Source: M55B118 sp041694275
GTDB lineage: Bacteria > Bacillota_I > Bacilli_A > Izemoplasmatales > Izemoplasmataceae
Direction: 5' to 3'
Assembly: GCA_041694275.1 (NCBI GenBank)
Contig: JASMTQ010000086.1
Span: 9,657-73,656, forward strand
Length of the DNA stretch: 64,000 nt
Part shown: piece by piece, positions 16,643-26,260 of the stretch
How positions within the stretch are numbered: the stretch's first letter is position 1
How the letters are laid out: every line of letters starts with the position of its first letter
Notes under the pieces: generated by a model
Told to the model about the DNA's origin: nothing
What the model saw: only the letters and a program-made list of their open reading frames with translations
Databases searched by the model: none
Made by a program: the position numbers and the translations under genes

Positions 16643-17143
16643 TCAATTCTGGTCTTCGACGTTATGTCTTATGACATTTTTTATAATGGTGAGTACAAAT
16701 AGAATTGAAAGAGAAAGCGTAATCCCAAGCGTAAACATGCCATACCCGAAAATGATGCCGATGATGGCGCTGATCCAGAGGGTGGACGCTGTGGTAAGTC
16801 CGCTAATATATCCGTTGGTTTTGAGAATGGCCCCGGTACCGAGGAAGCCGATTCCACTGACGATCTGGGCGACGATGCGCTGGCGCTGATGGTTGAATGT
16901 CACGACGTATCCACTATCCTGGATATACTGCGGATTCTGATCGATGAATTCAAAGAGATCCTGAACCATGGTCTGCTGGACGATGGTGAGGCCCACCGCA
17001 CCAAGTGCGACAAGCAAATGCGTAGTCAGCCCGGCTATCTTGTTTCTTCTTTGTCTTTCAAAACCGATAAGACCGACAAACAGGATTGTAAGGCCGATGG
17101 CTTGCAATATATAGACTAGATTTACATCTGGATTCATTCCCAT
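16643..17143 (-). CDS. MgtC/SapB family membrane protein
   Basis: The 166-residue protein has the MgtC N-terminal hydrophobic domain: about four to five membrane helices, GFERQRRNKIAGLTTHLLV after helix 1, and SGIGFLGTGAILKTNG in the middle. MgtC proteins are linked to magnesium limitation and inhibition of F-type ATPase. The C-terminal ACT-like domain of Salmonella MgtC is absent. The start is set at the ATG 17141-17143, with AAAGAGGG before it. It stands alone and convergent with the flavoprotein gene. Confidence 0.85.
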   Translation of the reverse strand: MGMNPDVNLVYILQAIGLTILFVGLIGFERQRRNKIAGLTTHLLVALGAVGLTIVQQTMVQDLFEFIDQNPQYIQDSGYVVTFNHQRQRIVAQIVSGIGFLGTGAILKTNGYISGLTTASTLWISAIIGIIFGYGMFTLGITLSLSILFVLTIIKNVIRHNVEDQN

Positions 17144-17273
17144 GGTATCCCTCTTTCTTAGTGCACACAACCCCTTTAGCGGGAAATGTTATTTATATAT
17201 TATACATGGCAGGCATTGAAAAAGCAAGCCGCCATGAAAGGGTCGATCTTTTTAATTTCGCGTTTTTTGTATC

Positions 17274-17301
17274 AAAAAAGAGGGTGCCTGAGCACCCTCT
17301 A
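17274..17301 (-). terminator. Terminator of the PFOR gene
   Basis: AGAGGGTGC-TCAG-GCACCCTCT hairpin followed by TTTTTT on the minus strand. Confidence 0.9.
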
Positions 17302-17306
17302 AATGA

Positions 17307-20300
17307 TTATTCCTGATCCGCTTCTTGTGAGTAGTCCATCGCTTCATAGCGTTTGTATCTTCTATAGCGACGTTGTGCAGCTTTCTTGTTGTCCTCAAGA
17401 AGTGCTTCCGCTTTTTCAGGGTTGATGTCCTTAAGCTGTGAATAACGGGCTTCGTTCATGAGGAACTCATCGTATTTCTCCCATTTTGGTGCTTTGGAGT
17501 CGAGTTGGAAAGGGTTCTTTCCTTCGTCTTCAAGGCGTGGGTCGAAACGGAAGGTTGGCCAGTAACCTGATTGAACCGCGAGTTTCGCCTGGTTCGCAGA
17601 ATTTGTAAGGCCACCTTTGATTTTGTGTGCGATACATGGGCTGTATCCGATGACGATACTAGGTCCTGGATACGCCTCTGCCTCACGGATGGCTTTCAAG
17701 ACTTGCTGTTGAGAAGCTCCGTGAGAGACTTGCGCAACATACACGTGTCCGTAGGTCATAGCCATGGACGCAAGGTCTTTTTGGTTTCCGGTTTTACCAG
17801 AAGCGGTGAATGCCGCAATGGATCCCTTGGCAGCCGCTTTGGAAGACTGTCCACCGGTATTGGAGTAAACCTGGGTGTCGAGTACGAGGATGTTAACGTC
17901 TTCACCACTTGCGATAACGTGGTCGAGTCCGCCAAATCCGATGTCATAAGCCCAACCGTCTCCACCGATGATCCAGTTGGATTGCTTGACGATGAATGGC
18001 GCAAGGTCTCTGAACTGTTCACCAAGATCGCCTTCAAGCTCATCTAGCATTGGACGCATCTGTTTGGAGATTTCAAGGGTTTTGTCTCCGTCATCACGGT
18101 TTTCCACCCATGATTCAAAGAGATCGGCAAGTTCTTTAGGGAGCTTGTCCTTGTTCTCTTCATAGAGGAAGTGGAGATGGTCGCGTTGAGTTTCCAGGCC
18201 GTGACGCATACCAAATCCGAATTCCGCGTTGTCTTCAAAAAGACTGTTTGCCCATGCTGGACCGCGGCCGTCAGAGTTGGTGGTGTAAGGTGTAGCTGGG
18301 AATGATCCACCGTAAATTGAAGAACAACCGGTAGCGTTTGCGATCATCATGCGTTCACCGAAGAGTTGTGTAACGAGTTTGATGTATGGTGTTTCACCAC
18401 AGCCTGCACAAGCGCCCGAGAATTCAAAGAGCGGTTTTGCGAACTGGCTGTTTTTGGCATTGGTTTTCTTGACAAGGTTGTCTTTAGGAGACACTTCGTT
18501 GTAAAGGTATTTTGCGTTTTCGATTTCACCATTGGCGATTTCTTCACCAATTGGCTGCATGGAAAGAGCTTTTTCCGGTTTCGCAGGACATACGGATACA
18601 CATACACCGCAGCCTGTGCAGTCAAGGGTTGAAATCTGAATTTTGTATTTGAGATCGTCAATGCCTTTACCACGGGCATCGAGGGTTGCCATGCCTTCTG
18701 GGGCGTTGGCCATTTCTTCTTCTGTTAGAAGGTATGGGCGAATGACGCCGTGAGGACATGCAAACGCACATTGGTTACACTGGATACAGGTTTCAGGGTT
18801 CCAGCGTGGGGTATAGTTCGCAACACCGCGTTTTTCATAAGCGGTGGATCCGTTTTCCATGGTTCCATCCGCGTAATCTTCAAATGCGGATGTAGGAAGG
18901 CTGTACCCTTCAAGCTGGTTGACTGGTTCAGCGATGTCAGCGACAAACCCTGGTTTTGCGTTTTCATTTTCTTCTGATTCAACTTTGAGGTCTTTCCATG
19001 AATCCTTGACTTCAATTTCAACAAGGCCTTCTTTACCTTTTTCGATGGCACTGTAGTTCTTGTTGACGATTTCCTCACCTTTACGGCCGTACGCTTTTTT
19101 CGCGTATTCCTTCATGAGTTTCTGAGCTTCATCATACCCTACGATATGTTCGTTGAGTGCGAAGAAGGCAGACTGCATGATGGTGTTGATGCGTTCGCCA
19201 AGACCGATTTCCTCAGCAAGTTTGACGGCATTGATGATGTAGAGTTTTCCGCCTTTTTCAGCGAGTTGTTTCTTGACTTTGTTAGGAAGAAGGTCTTCGA
19301 TTTCGTCTTTGGGACGAACAGTGTTGAGAAGGAAGGTTCCACCTTCGCGCATACCCGCGATCATATCATATTTTTCAAGATAGGAATCTTTTGAGCAGGA
19401 TACGAAGTGTGGGTGGTTTACGAAGTAGGTGCTTCTGATTGGCTGTTCGCTAAAGCGCATGTGGAAACGCGTAACTCCGCCTGATTTGCGTGAGTCGTAA
19501 GCCGCGTAGCCTTGAGCGTATAAATCGGTGTTGTCACCGATGATCTTGATGGTGTTTTTGGAAGCACCGACGGTTCCATCACTACCAAATCCAAAGAAGA
19601 GAAGTTCCGTAGTTGAAGGATCGATGGTGCTGATTGGTTCTTGCACTTCTAAAGATGTGTTGTTTACATCATCGTTGATACCGATGGTAAAGCCGTTTTT
19701 CTGTTCGCCCTGAAGGTTGTCATAAACCGCTTTGATTTGAGCAGGCGTCGTATCTTTACTTGAAAGTCCATAACGACCACCAATGATGGTAGGCGCATTT
19801 TCTTTTCCATAGAATACGCTTCTTACATCAAGATAAAGAGGTTCTCCGACTGAACCGTTTTCCTTTGTTCTGTCAAGAACGGCGATGCGTTTGACATTTT
19901 CAGGAAGTGCGTTCATGAAGTATTCAACGCTGAAAGGACGGTAAAGATGAACGTTTAGGAGTCCGACTTTGCGGCCTTCTACGTTATTGAGGTAATCAAC
20001 CGTTTCACGGATGGTCTCAGTGACAGAGCCCATTGCAACGATGACATCTTCTGCGTTTTCATCACCGTAGTATACGAACGGTGCGTATTCGCGACCGGTC
20101 TCTTTGGTGATTTCTTTCATATAGTCATTCATGATGTCAGGAATCGCTTTGTAGTATTTCTCCTGTAGTTCGCGTCCCTGCATGTAGACATCGTCATTTT
20201 GTGCAGTACCGCGTGTTACAGGGTTGGCTGAGTTGAGTGCGCGTTTTTTGAATGCTTTTACGGCATCTCTGTCAACAAGACGGTTGTATACGTCATAATC

Positions 20301-20864
20301 CATCACTTCGATTTTGTTCACTTCGTGAGAAGTACGGAACCCATCGAAGAAATGAATGAATGGAATGCTTGATTTGATTGCGGTCAAATGCGCAAGTCCT
20401 GCAAGATCCATTGTTTGTTGAACTGAGCCTGAAGCGAGCATCGCGAACCCTGATTGACGGGTTGCCATGACATCCTGGTGGTCTCCGAAGATTGAAAGTG
20501 CCTGTACGGCAATACTTCTTGAAGCCACATGGATAACACCAGGGAGAAGTTCCCCAGCAATTTTATACATGTTAGGCAATTTGAGTAAAAGCCCTTGGGA
20601 TGCAGTGTAGGTCGTGGTGAGTGCACCCGCCTGAAGCGAACCGTGCACCGTTCCCGCCGCACCTGCTTCTGATTGCATTTCGATGACCTTTACCGGCATT
20701 CCAAAGATGTTTTTCTTTCCTTGTGATGCCCAAAGGTCGGTATGTTCAGCCATTGGTGACGATGGCGTAATCGGGTAAATCCCCGCTACTTCCGTGAACG
20801 CATAGGCTGCGTGTGCCGCTGCCTGGTTCCCGTCCATGGACTGAAACACTTTTTTAGTCGCCAT
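17307..20864 (-). CDS. nifJ: Pyruvate:ferredoxin (flavodoxin) oxidoreductase, single-chain
   Basis: PFOR converts pyruvate and CoA to acetyl-CoA, CO2 and reduced ferredoxin, the central step of anaerobic fermentation. The 1185-residue chain holds all domains in order: the pyruvate-binding N-terminal domain (AYPITPSSP-type IYPITPSSPMAEH), domain II and the gamma domain (about 410-600), a two-cluster ferredoxin domain (CIQCNQCAFACP about 690, CTGCGVCVSVCP about 750), a further cluster ligand at CAGCGETPY (about 820), and the TPP domain (GGDGWAYDIGFGG, SNTGGQSSK). The start at 20862-20864 is fixed by GGAGGT upstream; an earlier in-frame ATG would place that site inside the gene. It is monocistronic with its own promoter. 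Confidence 0.97.
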   Translation of the reverse strand: MATKKVFQSMDGNQAAAHAAYAFTEVAGIYPITPSSPMAEHTDLWASQGKKNIFGMPVKVIEMQSEAGAAGTVHGSLQAGALTTTYTASQGLLLKLPNMYKIAGELLPGVIHVASRSIAVQALSIFGDHQDVMATRQSGFAMLASGSVQQTMDLAGLAHLTAIKSSIPFIHFFDGFRTSHEVNKIEVMDYDVYNRLVDRDAVKAFKKRALNSANPVTRGTAQNDDVYMQGRELQEKYYKAIPDIMNDYMKEITKETGREYAPFVYYGDENAEDVIVAMGSVTETIRETVDYLNNVEGRKVGLLNVHLYRPFSVEYFMNALPENVKRIAVLDRTKENGSVGEPLYLDVRSVFYGKENAPTIIGGRYGLSSKDTTPAQIKAVYDNLQGEQKNGFTIGINDDVNNTSLEVQEPISTIDPSTTELLFFGFGSDGTVGASKNTIKIIGDNTDLYAQGYAAYDSRKSGGVTRFHMRFSEQPIRSTYFVNHPHFVSCSKDSYLEKYDMIAGMREGGTFLLNTVRPKDEIEDLLPNKVKKQLAEKGGKLYIINAVKLAEEIGLGERINTIMQSAFFALNEHIVGYDEAQKLMKEYAKKAYGRKGEEIVNKNYSAIEKGKEGLVEIEVKDSWKDLKVESEENENAKPGFVADIAEPVNQLEGYSLPTSAFEDYADGTMENGSTAYEKRGVANYTPRWNPETCIQCNQCAFACPHGVIRPYLLTEEEMANAPEGMATLDARGKGIDDLKYKIQISTLDCTGCGVCVSVCPAKPEKALSMQPIGEEIANGEIENAKYLYNEVSPKDNLVKKTNAKNSQFAKPLFEFSGACAGCGETPYIKLVTQLFGERMMIANATGCSSIYGGSFPATPYTTNSDGRGPAWANSLFEDNAEFGFGMRHGLETQRDHLHFLYEENKDKLPKELADLFESWVENRDDGDKTLEISKQMRPMLDELEGDLGEQFRDLAPFIVKQSNWIIGGDGWAYDIGFGGLDHVIASGEDVNILVLDTQVYSNTGGQSSKAAAKGSIAAFTASGKTGNQKDLASMAMTYGHVYVAQVSHGASQQQVLKAIREAEAYPGPSIVIGYSPCIAHKIKGGLTNSANQAKLAVQSGYWPTFRFDPRLEDEGKNPFQLDSKAPKWEKYDEFLMNEARYSQLKDINPEKAEALLEDNKKAAQRRYRRYKRYEAMDYSQEADQE

Positions 20865-20913
20865 TGCAACTACCTCCATATTAAAATTTAGTAACGTTTT
20901 GTCATACAAGTAA

Positions 20914-20942
20914 ATTATACAATATCAATCCGGTTTTAACAA
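20914..20942 (-). promoter_or_regulatory. Promoter of the PFOR gene
   Basis: Minus strand: TTGTTA (20937-20942), 17-base spacer, perfect TATAAT (20914-20919). Confidence 0.7.
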
Positions 20943-20960
20943 TGTTTCATGGGAGATTTT

Positions 20961-20993
20961 AAAAAAGAAAACACTTACATTTGAAGTGTTTTC
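20961..20993 (-). terminator. Terminator of the WalJ-choline kinase-like operon
   Basis: GAAAACACTT and AAGTGTTTTC pair around a 7-base loop; six T follow on the minus strand. Confidence 0.85.
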
Positions 20994-21019
20994 CTTTAAT
21001 TGTAAAATAATTATCTGTA

Positions 21020-21889
21020 TTACAATTTGGCGAGAAGATTTTGTGCTTTGTCGAGGTAAAGTGTCGCCACTTTGTCGAATGGAACATGCAATTCCTCGCT
21101 CAGACCGATCTCGTGTTTGTATAGTGCTACGTTGTGCCACTGCAAGCATTGATAGGTTCTCCAAAGGTAAAGACGCTTGTAATCTTCGTGTTTCGGCGTG
21201 CGCTTGAGATAAACAGGAAGAAGCGCAACCGCGTGGTCAAAGTCGTTGTTTCCAAAGCAGGCGATGTCATAGTACGGATCGTTTTGGCCTGAAAACTCCC
21301 AGTCCATGAGGCGGATTTCATTTTCACGAACAACGAAGTTTGAAACTTGTGCGTCTCCATGGGTAAAGGTGTGCTCGAACTGATCGAGAAATGGTTTGTA
21401 GGATTTGAGTTTTTCCTTGTATTCGAAATACCTGTCGTCATGGGTGTGGTTGAAAGCTTCCATGTAGCTTTCGTATTTTTCAAGTCGATCAAACGGACTG
21501 TAGGGATGCTTGGATTCTACATTGCTACCATGAATGGTATGTAGGATGTCGGCTGCTTCCTTGAGATAATCAAGCGGTTTTTTCTGATGGAGGGGAACGC
21601 CCTCAATATATTTGGCTATCTTGAGGCCGGTCTTAGTATCCAGATACACAGTTTCATTGTTGAGACCCAGTGGCTTTTCTAGGTCAATGTGGTATTTTTC
21701 AATGTCTCTGTCCACGAATTTCTCCGCATTCTTTCCAGGCACCCTGAATGTATAAAGCGTGTCTTTCACTTTGATGATGTAGGTGAAATTGGACATGCCG
21801 CCCATAAGACGCTCTTCAAGACTCACATCTTCCTTTGAGACGTCAAACACTTTGGCGCAGGTTTCTTTGATTAAAGCTTCATGATTCAT
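21020..21889 (-). CDS. Choline/ethanolamine kinase-like phosphotransferase (LicA type)
   Basis: The 289-residue protein has the kinase fold of the APH/choline kinase group. The Brenner motif FTHGDAQVSNF (about 195) is followed by the metal-binding IRLMDWEFSG and DPYYDIACFGNN, a combination typical of choline kinases and of bacterial LicA. The N-terminal lobe has YTFRVPGKN and a nucleotide-binding KY-x-GVPL region. LicA-type enzymes phosphorylate choline for surface decoration or phospholipid heads. It follows the MBL nuclease gene by 17 bases and ends at a terminator. The substrate is inferred from the family only. Confidence 0.75.
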   Translation of the reverse strand: MNHEALIKETCAKVFDVSKEDVSLEERLMGGMSNFTYIIKVKDTLYTFRVPGKNAEKFVDRDIEKYHIDLEKPLGLNNETVYLDTKTGLKIAKYIEGVPLHQKKPLDYLKEAADILHTIHGSNVESKHPYSPFDRLEKYESYMEAFNHTHDDRYFEYKEKLKSYKPFLDQFEHTFTHGDAQVSNFVVRENEIRLMDWEFSGQNDPYYDIACFGNNDFDHAVALLPVYLKRTPKHEDYKRLYLWRTYQCLQWHNVALYKHEIGLSEELHVPFDKVATLYLDKAQNLLAKL

Positions 21890-21906
21890 ATGATCAATCC
21901 TTTCCT

Positions 21907-22695
21907 TTATAAGACGAATGTTTTGGTCGGTTCTTTTTGTTTGGCAACGTGGACGTCGTACGTGTCGATTGACAGTTCATAGCTTTCAAATACATTTCTA
22001 AGGGTATCAAGCGCACAGCTTTCGGTGTTGCAATCCTCAGAAGGATGGGCAAGGACGATGTGTCTGGTGGCTTCACCGACGATGCGCGAAAGATAATAGG
22101 CGCTGTCGGTATTGGAGAGATGCCCTTTGATAGAGTCGATTCGCTGTTTGAGATAATGCGGTCTTTGCGATGTATAAAGCATTGAAATGTCGTAGTTCGA
22201 TTCAAATATGTACATGTGGGCGTTGGTGATCCTCGGGAAATCTCGTTCGTCAAGATACCCGGTGTCAGTGATATAGACGAGTTTCTTACCAGCTTCCTCT
22301 ATAACAAACCCTACGGCGTGTGCTGCATCATGCGAGGTTCTGATCGGGGTGAACCGTACGCCCTTGAACTCGAAAGGAAGGTGCGCTTCAAAGGGTTTAT
22401 GGGTATGGTCTTCAGGCAGCGTCTTCTTTTTTGAAAGCGCGGCCTTGTAGGTGTCCTTGACCGCCCAAAGGGGCGTCCCCGTCTTTTTGATGAGCTGGTG
22501 AAGCCCTTTCGTGTGATCGCTGTGTTCATGGGTCAGAAATACGGCGTCGAGCGGGATCAGCGACAATCCTCGCGCGTGCATGCGTTCATTTATTTGTTTG
22601 TACGAAAGCCCTGCATCGATCAAGAATGCGGCGCTTTTGGTTTTTATATAGGTGGCGTTTCCTTTTGAACCACTTCCAAGAATGGTTATTTCCAT
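21907..22695 (-). CDS. Metallo-beta-lactamase-fold protein, WalJ/YycJ family
   Basis: The 262-residue protein has the YycJ signature at the start (MEITILGSGSKGNATYI), the metal motif FLTHEHSDHTKGL (about 60), later His in IRTSHDAAHAVG and YITDTGYL, and VLAHPSEDCN near the end. YycJ/WalJ proteins are double-strand DNA 5'-exonucleases tied to mismatch repair, usually downstream of the WalRK two-component genes. Those are not here; a choline-kinase-like gene follows instead. The ATG at 22693-22695 is preferred because GGAAGTGA precedes it, while earlier starts lack a ribosome site. A TATAAT lies on the minus strand at 22721-22726. Confidence 0.88.
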   Translation of the reverse strand: MEITILGSGSKGNATYIKTKSAAFLIDAGLSYKQINERMHARGLSLIPLDAVFLTHEHSDHTKGLHQLIKKTGTPLWAVKDTYKAALSKKKTLPEDHTHKPFEAHLPFEFKGVRFTPIRTSHDAAHAVGFVIEEAGKKLVYITDTGYLDERDFPRITNAHMYIFESNYDISMLYTSQRPHYLKQRIDSIKGHLSNTDSAYYLSRIVGEATRHIVLAHPSEDCNTESCALDTLRNVFESYELSIDTYDVHVAKQKEPTKTFVL

Positions 22696-22720
22696 AGTCT
22701 TCACTTCCAATTCGCTTTTC

Positions 22721-22726
22721 ATTATA
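22721..22726 (-). promoter_or_regulatory. -10 box of the WalJ-type gene
   Basis: Perfect TATAAT on the minus strand, 26 bases before the chosen ATG; only a weak -35 (TTGCAT, 16 bases upstream). Confidence 0.5.
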
Positions 22727-22808
22727 CAACAAATGCCATTGAATGCAATACACAAGACTGCACGACATGCTGGATTGCTTGCAACATATAAATGGTGCGT
22801 TTTTCTTA

Positions 22809-22837
22809 TTGTATTAAAAAATAAATAATGGTACTAT
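22809..22837 (+). promoter_or_regulatory. Candidate promoter of the foldase-like lipoprotein gene
   Basis: TTGTAT (22809-22814), 17 bases, TACTAT (22832-22837), followed by AAGGAG before the ATG. Confidence 0.45.
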
Positions 22838-22872
22838 ATATATTGCGTAATTATACAAGGAGTGATTAAATT

Positions 22873-25452
22873 ATGGACCCGAAATTAATTAAAAGAGGCG
22901 CAATCGTCCTCAGCATCATTGTACTGGTCATTGTCATGTCAGTCGCATGCAATGCCCTACAAAATGACAACTCAACACCAACCGTATCAAATCCTGATGA
23001 AACGTTTATGACGTTTGATGGCTACGAGCTTTCAAGAAGAGATGTTTACGAACGTGTTAAAATCATGGATGGACTTTCCCACCTTCAAAACTATATCGAC
23101 ACCGAACTTCTTTCCAATCATCTCGATACCGATTACATCAACGATGTGACCCAGGATGAAATCGATGAGCAAATCAAGGAGATGACCTACGGCACTACTG
23201 ACGACGCTGAAATCGCTGAATTCAGTGAACGCCAGCTTGAAGAGCTCGAGCAGAACTATCACGACACGCTCGTGATGAACGGTTTTGATCCAACCGATGA
23301 CGATTCAGTGGAAACATTCATGCGTCTGGTCATTGCCAAAGACAAATATACAAAGGACGCCCATCTCACTGATGATGAAGATAGCGACTTCTTTGTGAGC
23401 GAAGAGGATCTTGAATCCTACTACTCGGATTACGAACAAGGAAACATGCAGGCACTTACCCTTCGTTTCCTAAGTTCGAAAGATGCAGAACTTGTACTCA
23501 ACCATTTCAACCTTGTGCCTAATTTTGAAAACGAAGACGGCGATGAGGGACTTGGGCTTTACACCGATACCGAAACGCCTATCGAAGACGTTGCAAGTGA
23601 TGACTTCGATGACACCAACACCACCCTTCTAAATGATGAAGAAACGCTTGAGAAGTATATTGAGATGTACAACTTCATCTATCCTGAACGCGAACAGCTA
23701 AATACGAGCGCTACCGTGCAGGATATTGCAGATATGGACATTGAATACTTCATGTACAATCAATACGACATGCAAAAAGAAGGCGAAGCCGCAAGAACCA
23801 GCGATATTCTCGATCTAAGCGACTACCTATTCAATACCTTGAATGAAACAGATGAACCATTCTCAAAATCTTCAAAAGCCATCGGCGACTACCGCTTCAT
23901 GGTCTACGAGCTGGAACGTGAAGATGTCAAGGCGTTTGACCTTATGACAAGTGATGAACTTGAAGACCTCAAACTGGCTTATGTTGAAGATCTTATCTCA
24001 AGTGAGCAGACAAGCAGTGTTCTTCAATCCCTTTATGAAGAAAACAATTTGAAAATTCATGACAAGAAACTCGCACTTTCCTACGATCAGCAGTTCAGAA
24101 ACGATGTCTACGAGGAAATCGAAGACAACCTTTCCAAACTTGCAACCCTCGATGAATTCGAAGTAACGGCGGACGACTACTTCAACTACGCTTCACAGAA
24201 AGTCGGCGCGCTTTACAGTCTTGAAATTCTCAAGGAAAACACCTTGATGGACAGCACCTACTTTGAAGACACATTCGGTGACAACCGCGACCTCTTTGAA
24301 AACAGAAGTGACAAGATGAAAGCGTTCCGTGAACATGTCCGCACCGACAAGACATCCTTCAACAACGGCGCTTACGCAAACTACGGCTTCTCTCCTCAGG
24401 ATATGAGCTGGGAAGAATTCCTTTATGCGGCTTACGGACTTGGTGGCGAAGAGGAGTATCTCTCTCAACTTGTTATTGAAACCATTCGAAACGACTACTT
24501 GTACGACGAAGTGGATTTCACCAAAGTCATGGACTACGTCCAGGAACAATACGACAACTACTTCTCGCTTAAAGCCGATCAGCTTCTCATTTTCGTTGAC
24601 ATGGATGAAAACTTCGCACCTGATGACTTCAATGAATTCTATGACGGCCTAAGCGACACTGAACAAGACGATTTTGACATCACGAAAGCCAACCTCGAAG
24701 ATCTCATTCGCGCGGAAGTGGAAGACGGCGAAACCATGGAAGACATTGTTAAAGCCTACAAAGACGCTTCACGCGTGGAGTCAGAAAGTGATTGGGCACA
24801 ATACAAAAACGCAGGGCTTGAACTAAGATATGAAAACCTCCAGGTACAGGAAGGCCAGACCCAACAAGGCCAACCTCAGACCACTGAAGAACTCAACTAC
24901 AACAACACCCAGAACTACGTTGAAGAGTTCGTAGTGGCCCTTCAGGATGTCTACAACGACTACAACACACCTGAATTCGAAGATGAAGAAGAAGTCTACG
25001 CAAGCAAGCTCACCACCACTCAGTTCGGTATCCATCTTATCCGTGCAGAAAAAGGTGAGAACTTCGAGAAACCTTCGGCAGAATTCGACAATGCTGATGC
25101 AGAAGGCGATTACAGCGATGCCCTCAACAACAGCGAAGGCATGCCTACCATCGAACAGCTAAGAGCCTACAGCCTACAGCGTAACCAGAACACCGAAGCT
25201 CAAAACGTCGGTGGAGACGGTGAAATCGAATACACTGAAATGAGCGAAGAGCTCTACAACAATGTTGGCACATATGCAGCAAGCAGTTATGGCAGACTCT
25301 TCAGCAACATCAACCATTCCATCCACACCATCGACATGATCAAGGACGACGCAGAGTTCGAAGAAAATCACACAACACACATTGAAATGTACGACACCAT
25401 CCGCGAACTCTTCGAAAGACGCACGTTCCCACCGCTTGACATGGTGGAATAA
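22873..25452 (+). CDS. Large acidic SurA/PrsA-like foldase lipoprotein (candidate)
   Basis: The 859-residue protein begins with a basic stretch, one hydrophobic helix (about 10-24) and VMSVAC, a loose lipobox with Cys26; it is therefore a lipoprotein or a signal-anchored protein. The rest is very rich in Asp and Glu and helical. The segment FDGYELSRRDVYERVKIMDG near residue 50 resembles the chaperone domain of SurA/PrsA/SecA-linked foldases. TTQFGIHLIRAEKGE (about 715-728) matches the end of a parvulin-type rotamase domain (FGYHII motif). No complete active-site parvulin domain is clear, so isomerase activity may be lost. It is monocistronic and divergent from the WalJ gene. Likely role: folding of exported proteins; this is inference. 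Confidence 0.55.
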   Translation: MDPKLIKRGAIVLSIIVLVIVMSVACNALQNDNSTPTVSNPDETFMTFDGYELSRRDVYERVKIMDGLSHLQNYIDTELLSNHLDTDYINDVTQDEIDEQIKEMTYGTTDDAEIAEFSERQLEELEQNYHDTLVMNGFDPTDDDSVETFMRLVIAKDKYTKDAHLTDDEDSDFFVSEEDLESYYSDYEQGNMQALTLRFLSSKDAELVLNHFNLVPNFENEDGDEGLGLYTDTETPIEDVASDDFDDTNTTLLNDEETLEKYIEMYNFIYPEREQLNTSATVQDIADMDIEYFMYNQYDMQKEGEAARTSDILDLSDYLFNTLNETDEPFSKSSKAIGDYRFMVYELEREDVKAFDLMTSDELEDLKLAYVEDLISSEQTSSVLQSLYEENNLKIHDKKLALSYDQQFRNDVYEEIEDNLSKLATLDEFEVTADDYFNYASQKVGALYSLEILKENTLMDSTYFEDTFGDNRDLFENRSDKMKAFREHVRTDKTSFNNGAYANYGFSPQDMSWEEFLYAAYGLGGEEEYLSQLVIETIRNDYLYDEVDFTKVMDYVQEQYDNYFSLKADQLLIFVDMDENFAPDDFNEFYDGLSDTEQDDFDITKANLEDLIRAEVEDGETMEDIVKAYKDASRVESESDWAQYKNAGLELRYENLQVQEGQTQQGQPQTTEELNYNNTQNYVEEFVVALQDVYNDYNTPEFEDEEEVYASKLTTTQFGIHLIRAEKGENFEKPSAEFDNADAEGDYSDALNNSEGMPTIEQLRAYSLQRNQNTEAQNVGGDGEIEYTEMSEELYNNVGTYAASSYGRLFSNINHSIHTIDMIKDDAEFEENHTTHIEMYDTIRELFERRTFPPLDMVE

Positions 25453-25457
25453 CTTAT

Positions 25458-25488
25458 AAAAGCCCGCTTCGGCGGGCTTTTCTTTTTG
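25458..25488 (+). terminator. Terminator of the foldase-like gene
   Basis: AAAAGCCCGC-TTCG-GCGGGCTTTT hairpin followed by CTTTTT. Confidence 0.92.
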
Positions 25489-25501
25489 CAAAAAATCGGT
25501 T

Positions 25502-25535
25502 AAAAAAACACCGCATCACAATCGATGCGGTGTTT
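25502..25535 (-). terminator. Terminator of the L25 gene
   Basis: AACACCGCATCG with a short loop pairs with GATGCGGTGTT on the minus strand; seven T follow. Confidence 0.9.
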
Positions 25536-25542
25536 AAGTGGG

Positions 25543-26172
25543 TTACTCTTCTTCGTCTGTTTCTTCTTCGTCTTCACCTTTTTGCTTGATGGCTTCGACT
25601 TCGATTTCTTCATCTTCACCTTCAACTGGTTCTGGTTCTTCCTCTTCTTGAGGATAGTTGACGGCAACAATGATTCTTTCGTCCTCTTCAAGTGCCTTGA
25701 AGCCTTCAGGAAGGTCAAGGTCAGCGACAGTCAGGGTGTCATTGCCTTCAAGGTTGGTAACATCGAGTTCGAAGTTTGAAATACCTGATCCCGCTGGGAA
25801 TTCAGTTTCAACAACCTGTTCGATTTGTTCAACGACAAGACCTTTTTTCTCGACGACTTCCTTGCCGATAAGTTCGACTGGAATATCCGCTGAGATGGTT
25901 TCGCTTGCGCTTACTTTTTGAAGGTCAAAGTGCAATACGTTGTTTTGACGGATGGGGTCGATTTGAACATCCTTGAAATAAACCATGTGGGTTTTTCCAC
26001 CGAGTTTTGTCTTGAAGGTCATGCTTTTTCCGTATTCACGGTAAGCATCGACGAAATCCGTATAAGGTGTTTGTACAGGGGTTGGGTCTATACCATGTCC
26101 ATATACAACACCAGGTACCAATTGGTTATCGCGTACGGTTTTTAGTTTCTCCGTTCTTTTTTCCAATTTCAT
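25543..26172 (-). CDS. rplY: 50S ribosomal protein L25 (Ctc/TL5 family)
   Basis: L25 binds 5S rRNA; the long Ctc form is a general stress protein in Bacillus. The 209 residues show the N-terminal 5S-binding domain (LVPGVVYG, about 18-25; VQIDPIRQNNVLHFDLQ, about 70-86) and the C-terminal beta domain (IPVELIGKEVVEKKGLV). A strongly acidic tail of about 35 residues ends the protein. GAGGAGTG precedes the ATG. It has its own promoter and terminator. Confidence 0.93.
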   Translation of the reverse strand: MKLEKRTEKLKTVRDNQLVPGVVYGHGIDPTPVQTPYTDFVDAYREYGKSMTFKTKLGGKTHMVYFKDVQIDPIRQNNVLHFDLQKVSASETISADIPVELIGKEVVEKKGLVVEQIEQVVETEFPAGSGISNFELDVTNLEGNDTLTVADLDLPEGFKALEEDERIIVAVNYPQEEEEPEPVEGEDEEIEVEAIKQKGEDEEETDEEE

Positions 26173-26225
26173 GTTAATTCACTCCTCTTGATTAACTGCA
26201 TACTTCTAGAATTTTGGCTAACAAT

Positions 26226-26254
26226 AGTGTAACACAGCCGATTGTTTTTGTCTA
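26226..26254 (-). promoter_or_regulatory. Promoter of the L25 gene
   Basis: Minus strand: TAGACA (26249-26254), 17-base spacer, TACACT (26226-26231). Confidence 0.65.
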
Positions 26255-26260
26255 TTTTTT

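Noticed and set aside
22873..25452. Repeated GAAGA/GACGA runs as a repeat array or CRISPR
   Set aside because: They are Asp/Glu codons in an acidic protein with no fixed period or spacers.
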